A stretch of DNA of 64,000 bases from Prosopocoilus inquinatus (Eukaryota; Arthropoda; Insecta; Coleoptera; Lucanidae). The notes below the pieces were generated by a model, which saw nothing but the letters and a program-made list of their open reading frames with translations, was not told the origin of the DNA and did not search any database. The DNA is taken from positions 62,866,713 through 62,930,712 of the forward strand of contig CM069871.1 in the NCBI GenBank assembly GCA_036172665.1, read 5' to 3'. Of this stretch, positions 60,339 through 64,000 are shown piece by piece; position 1 is the stretch's first letter; the number at the start of each line of letters is the position of its first letter. Both the position numbers and the translations under genes were made by a program.

Positions 60339-60562
60339 ATATTGCTTGTTTAAATTTTTGCACGAACACTCGCATGAGCACTCGCACGAACATTCGCACG
60401 AGCACTCGCACGAGCACTCTTACGAGCATTCGCACGAGAACTCGCACGAGCACTCACACGAACATTCGCACGAGCACTTGCACGAACATTCTCACGAGCA
60501 CTTGCACGAACACCCGCACGAGCACTCGCACGAGCACGAGCACTGGCACAAACATTCGCACG
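60339..60562. repeat. Minisatellite cassette 9 (17 x 12 bp), contracted
   Basis: Counterpart of the 17-copy cassette at 14020, with the same 60-bp loss and the same ATATAGATGCATTTTCGC downstream. The contraction therefore predates the 46-kb duplication. Confidence 0.92.
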
Positions 60563-63500
60563 AGCTGCATAATATAGATGCATTTTCGCTCTTCACACTC
60601 GATAGGAAAAGAAGTTTTCGCTTTGGAAAAATTGCTGTTTGTGGGGGAATTAAACGTTTCCCTCTCAGGAGAATGACGTTCTCCACTGGTCATCCAGCGG
60701 AGAAAACAGCATCGTTCCATCTCTCTCCGTCTCTGAGTAATCGCGATTTTTCTGAAAAAAATTGGCGGAGGCGCCGGGTATGAAATTAAACAAGCAATAT
60801 CTCCGGAACGGTTGGAGTTAGGAAGATGCGGTTTTCACTGCTGCGTAGCATTCGGCCAGCTGCATAATACAGATGCAGTTTCGACCTTCACACTCGATTG
60901 GAAAAGAAGTTTTCGCTTTGGAAAAATTGCTGTTTGTGGGGGAATTAAACGTTTCCCTCTCAGGGGAATGACGTTCTCCACTGGTCATCCAACGGAGGAA
61001 ACAGCATCGTTCTATCTCTCTCCGTCTCTGAGTAATAGCGATTTTTCTGAAAGAAATTGGCGGAGGCGCCGGGTATGAATTTAAACAAGCATTATCTCCG
61101 GAACGGTTGGAGTTAGGAAGACGCGGTTTTCACTGCTGCGTAGCATTCGGCAAGCTGCATAATACAGATGCAGTTTCGACCTTCACACTCGATTGGAAAA
61201 GAAGTTTTCGCTTTGGAAAAATTGCTGTTTGTGGGGGAATTAAACGTTTCCCTCTCAGGGGAATGACGTTCTCCACTGGTCATCCAACGGAGGAAACAGC
61301 ATCGTTCTATCTCTCTCCGTCTCTGAGTAATAGCGATTTTTCTGAAAGAAATTGGCGGAGGCGCCGGGTATGAATTTAAACAAGCATTATCTCCGGAACG
61401 GTTGGAGTTAGGAAGACGCGGTTTTCACTGCTGCGTAGCATTCGGCGAGCTGCATAATACAGATGCAGTTTCGACCTTCACACTCGATTGGAAAAGAAGT
61501 TTTCGCTTTGGAAAAATTGCTGTTTGTAGGGGAATTAAACGTTTCCCTCTCAGGGGAATGACGTTCTCCACTGGTCATCCAACGGAGAAAACAGCATCGT
61601 TCCATCTCTCTCCGTCTCTGAGTAATCGCGATTTTTCTGAAAAAAATTGGCGGAGGCGCCGGGTATGAATTTAAACAAGCAATATCTCCGGAACGGTTGG
61701 AGTTAGGAAGATGCGGTTTTCACTGCTGCGTAGCATTCGGCCAGCTGCATAATACAGATGCAGTTTCGACCTTCACACTCGATTGGAAAAGAAGTTTTCG
61801 CTTTGGAAAAGTTGCTGTTTGTGGGGGAATTAAACGTTTCCCTCTCAGGGGAATGACGTTCTCCACTGGTCATCCAACGGAGAAAACAGCATCGTTTCAT
61901 CTCTCTCCGTCTCTGAGTAATCGCGATTTTTCTGAAAAAAATTGGCGGAGGCGCCGGGTATGAATTTAAACAAGCAATATCTCCGGAACGGTTGGAGTTA
62001 GGAAGATGCGGTTTTCACTGCTGCGTAGCATTCGGCCAGCTGCATAATACAGATGCAGTTTCGACCTTCACACTCGATTGGAAAAGAAGTTTTCGCTTTG
62101 GAAAAATTGCTGTTTGTGGGGGAATTAAGCGTTTCCCTCTCAGGGGAATGACGTTCTCCACTGGTCATCCAACGGAGGAAACAGCATCGTTCCATCTCTC
62201 TCCGTCTCTGAGGAATAGCGATTTTTCTGAAAGAAATTGGCGGAGGCGCCGGGTATGAATTTAAACAAGCATTATCTCCGGAACGGTTGGAGTTAGGAAG
62301 ACGCGGTTTTCACTGCTGCGTAGCATTCGACGAGCTGCATAATACAGATGCAGTTTCGACCTTCACACTCGATTGGAAAAGAAGTTTTCGCTTTGGAAAA
62401 ATTGCTGTTTGTGGGGAAATTAAACGTTTCCCTCTCAGGGGAATGACGTTCTCCACTGGTCATCCAACGGAGAAAACAGCATCGTTCCATCTCTCTCCGT
62501 CTCTGAGTAATCGCGATTTTTCTGAAAAAAATTGGCGGAGGCGCCGGGTATGAAATTAAACAAGCAATATCTCCGGAACGGTTGGAGTTGGGAAGATGCG
62601 GTTTTCACTGCTGCGTAGCATTCGGCCAGCTGCATAATACAGATGCAGTTTCGACCTTCACACTCGATTGGAAATGAAGTTTTCGCTTTGGAAAAATTGC
62701 TGTTTGTGGGGGAATTAAACGTTTCCCTCTCAGGGGAATGACGTTCTCCACTGGTCATCCAACGGAGGAAACAGCATCGTTCCATCTCTCTCCGTCTCTG
62801 AGTAATCGCGATTTTTCTGAAAAAAATTGGCGGAGGCGCCGGGTATGAAATTAAACAAGCAATATCTCCGGAACGGTTGGAGTTAGGAAGATGCGGTTTT
62901 CACTGCTGCGTAGCATTCGGCCAGCTGCATAATACAGATGCAGTTTCGACCTTCACACTCGATTGGAAAAGAAGTTTTCGCTTTGGAAAAGTTGCTGTTT
63001 GTGGGGGAATTAAACGTTTCCCTCTCAGGGGAATGACGTTCTCCACTGGTCATCCAACGGAGAAAACAGCATCGTTTCATCTCTCTCCGTCTCTGAGTAA
63101 TCGCGATTTTTCTGAAAAAAATTGGCGGAGGCGCCGGGTATGAATTTAAACAAGCAATATCTCCGGAACGGTTGGAATTAGGAAGATGCGGTTTTCACTG
63201 CTGCGTAGCATTCGGCCAGCTGCATAATACAGATGCAGTTTCGACCTTCACACTCGATTGGAAAAGAAGTTTTCGCTTTGGAAAAATTGCTGTTTGTGGG
63301 GGAATTAAACGTTTCCCTCTCAGGAGAATGACGTTCTCCACTGGTCATCCAACGGAGAAAACAGCATCGTTTCATCTCTCTCCGTCTCTGAGTAATCGCG
63401 ATTTTTCTGAAAAAAATTGGCGGAGGCGCCGGGTATGAATTTAAACAAGCAATATCTCCGGAACGGTTGGAGTTAGGAAGATGCGGTTTTCACTGCTGCG

Positions 63501-64000
63501 TAGCATTCGGCCAGCTGCATAATACAGATGTAGTTTCGACCTTCACACTCGATTGGAAAAGAAGTTCTCGCTTTGGAAAAATTGCTGTTTGTGGGAGAAT
63601 TAAACCTTTTCCTCTCAGGGGAATGACGTTCTCCACTGGTCATCCAACGGAGAAAACAGCATGGTTCTATCTCTCTCCGTCTCTGGGTAATCGTGAGTTT
63701 TCTGAAAAAGATTGGCGGAGTCGCCTGGTATGAATTTAAACAAGCAATATCTCCGGAACGGTTGGAGTTGGGAAGATGCGGTTTTCACTGCTGCGTAGCA
63801 TTCGGCAAGCTGCATAATACAGATGCAGTTTCGACCTTCACACTCGATTGGAAAAGAAGTTTTCGCTTTGGAAAAATTGCTGTTTGTGGGGGAATTAAAC
63901 GTTTCCCTCTCAGGGGAATGACGTTCTCCACTGGTCATCCAACGGAGGAAACAGCATCGTTCCATCTCTCTCCGTCTCTGAGTAATCGCGATTTTTCTGA
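60563..64000. repeat. Canonical monomer segment 8, cut by the window edge
   Basis: About 11 monomers, the last partial. The five monomers 60812-62286 have no counterpart at the matching place in the first block. From 62287 on, the sequence repeats 14493-16206, including the TGA-bearing monomer 62582 and the divergent monomer 63467 (GGTTCTATC, GGGTAATCGTGAG, GTCGCCTGG). No gene seen. Confidence 0.92.

Larger units (their letters stand above)
53937..60782. repeat. Long duplication block A, second copy (partner 7618-14463)
   Basis: This is the second copy of the block described at 7618, at a constant offset of 46319 bp. Immediately to its left the sequence is a cassette-bearing monomer with no counterpart before 7618, so the left breakpoint lies close to 53937. 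Confidence 0.88.
1..64000. repeat. Satellite DNA array, 295-bp monomer, about 211 head-to-tail copies
   Basis: The landmark TTGGAGTTAGG recurs every 295 or 296 bp from 241 to 63762, always in the same orientation, and the sequence between landmarks aligns throughout with scattered substitutions. Ordinary monomers are 295 bp; 22 are 296 bp; one cassette-bearing unit lacks 1 bp; nine are enlarged by a minisatellite cassette. No unique DNA interrupts the array and both window edges cut through a monomer, so the true array is longer than 64 kb. Arrays of this size and homogeneity are known as satellite DNA of eukaryotic heterochromatin; the chromosomal position and the species are not readable from this sequence. 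I do not recognise the family. Confidence 0.97.

Noticed and set aside
1..64000. 5S rDNA or other RNA-gene tandem array
   Set aside because: The unit length is in the range of some 5S repeats, but I find no 5S-like internal promoter boxes, no tRNA A/B boxes and no T-run terminator after a plausible RNA in the monomer.
1..64000. CENP-B box in the monomer
   Set aside because: The nearest candidate, around TTCGCTTTGGAAAAATT, lacks the essential A and CGGG positions of the motif.
1..64000. Bacterial repeat-rich surface protein gene
   Set aside because: Repeats of 295 bp break frame at every unit, and there is no long frame, ribosome-binding site or neighbouring gene anywhere in 64 kb.

Overview
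The whole 64 kb window is one head-to-tail satellite DNA array. I see no edge, no unrelated flanking DNA and no ordinary gene. The monomer is 295 bp (about 46% G+C by hand count of one unit) and recurs about 211 times in one orientation. Taking TTGGAGTTAGG as unit position 1, the window opens at unit position 56 and ends inside the unit starting at 63762. A tandem array this long and this homogeneous points to a eukaryotic chromosome (centromeric, pericentromeric, subtelomeric or other heterochromatin) rather than a bacterium, phage or plasmid. I do not recognise the family and cannot name the organism.

Layout: canonical monomers fill 1-13503, 14244-18015, 18300-30336, 30621-44135, 44420-48191, 48476-53427, 53688-59822 and 60563-64000. 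Nine monomers are different. In each, the same 63 bp of the monomer is replaced by a 224-284 bp cassette made of a short inverted copy of monomer sequence followed by a 12-bp minisatellite (consensus GCACGAGCACTC, 17, 20 or 22 copies). Cassettes start at 13504, 14020, 18016, 30337, 44136, 48192, 53428, 59823 and 60339; two pairs are adjacent (13504/14020 and 59823/60339).

Superimposed on the monomer is a patchwork of higher-order duplications. The clearest is 7618-14463, nearly identical to 53937-60782 and continuing, after a five-monomer insertion/deletion, as 14493-16206 = 62287-64000. Others are 17880-23310 = 30201-35926, 9389-11750 = 27107-29468 = 55708-58069, 35591-38500 = 40021-42930, and several 3- or 4-unit tandem duplications. 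A dimer (a 296-bp monomer with an extra T followed by a monomer carrying GTGTCATTCGACC) occurs 15 times and its halves never separate. There is no single fixed higher-order period; the pattern fits repeated unequal exchange, amplification or conversion.

Nearly every monomer has an 88-codon run on + that begins at TTG, not ATG, and a 65-codon run on -. I do not call these genes: 295 is not a multiple of 3, at least 22 monomers carry an internal stop in the + run, and 22 more are 296 bp and shift frame. Two points deserve a second look. One base fewer makes the monomer a stop-free 98-codon cycle, which really happens once (48199-48990, 263 codons). And the cassette reads as a His-Glu-His-Ser repeat in frame with the downstream monomer.
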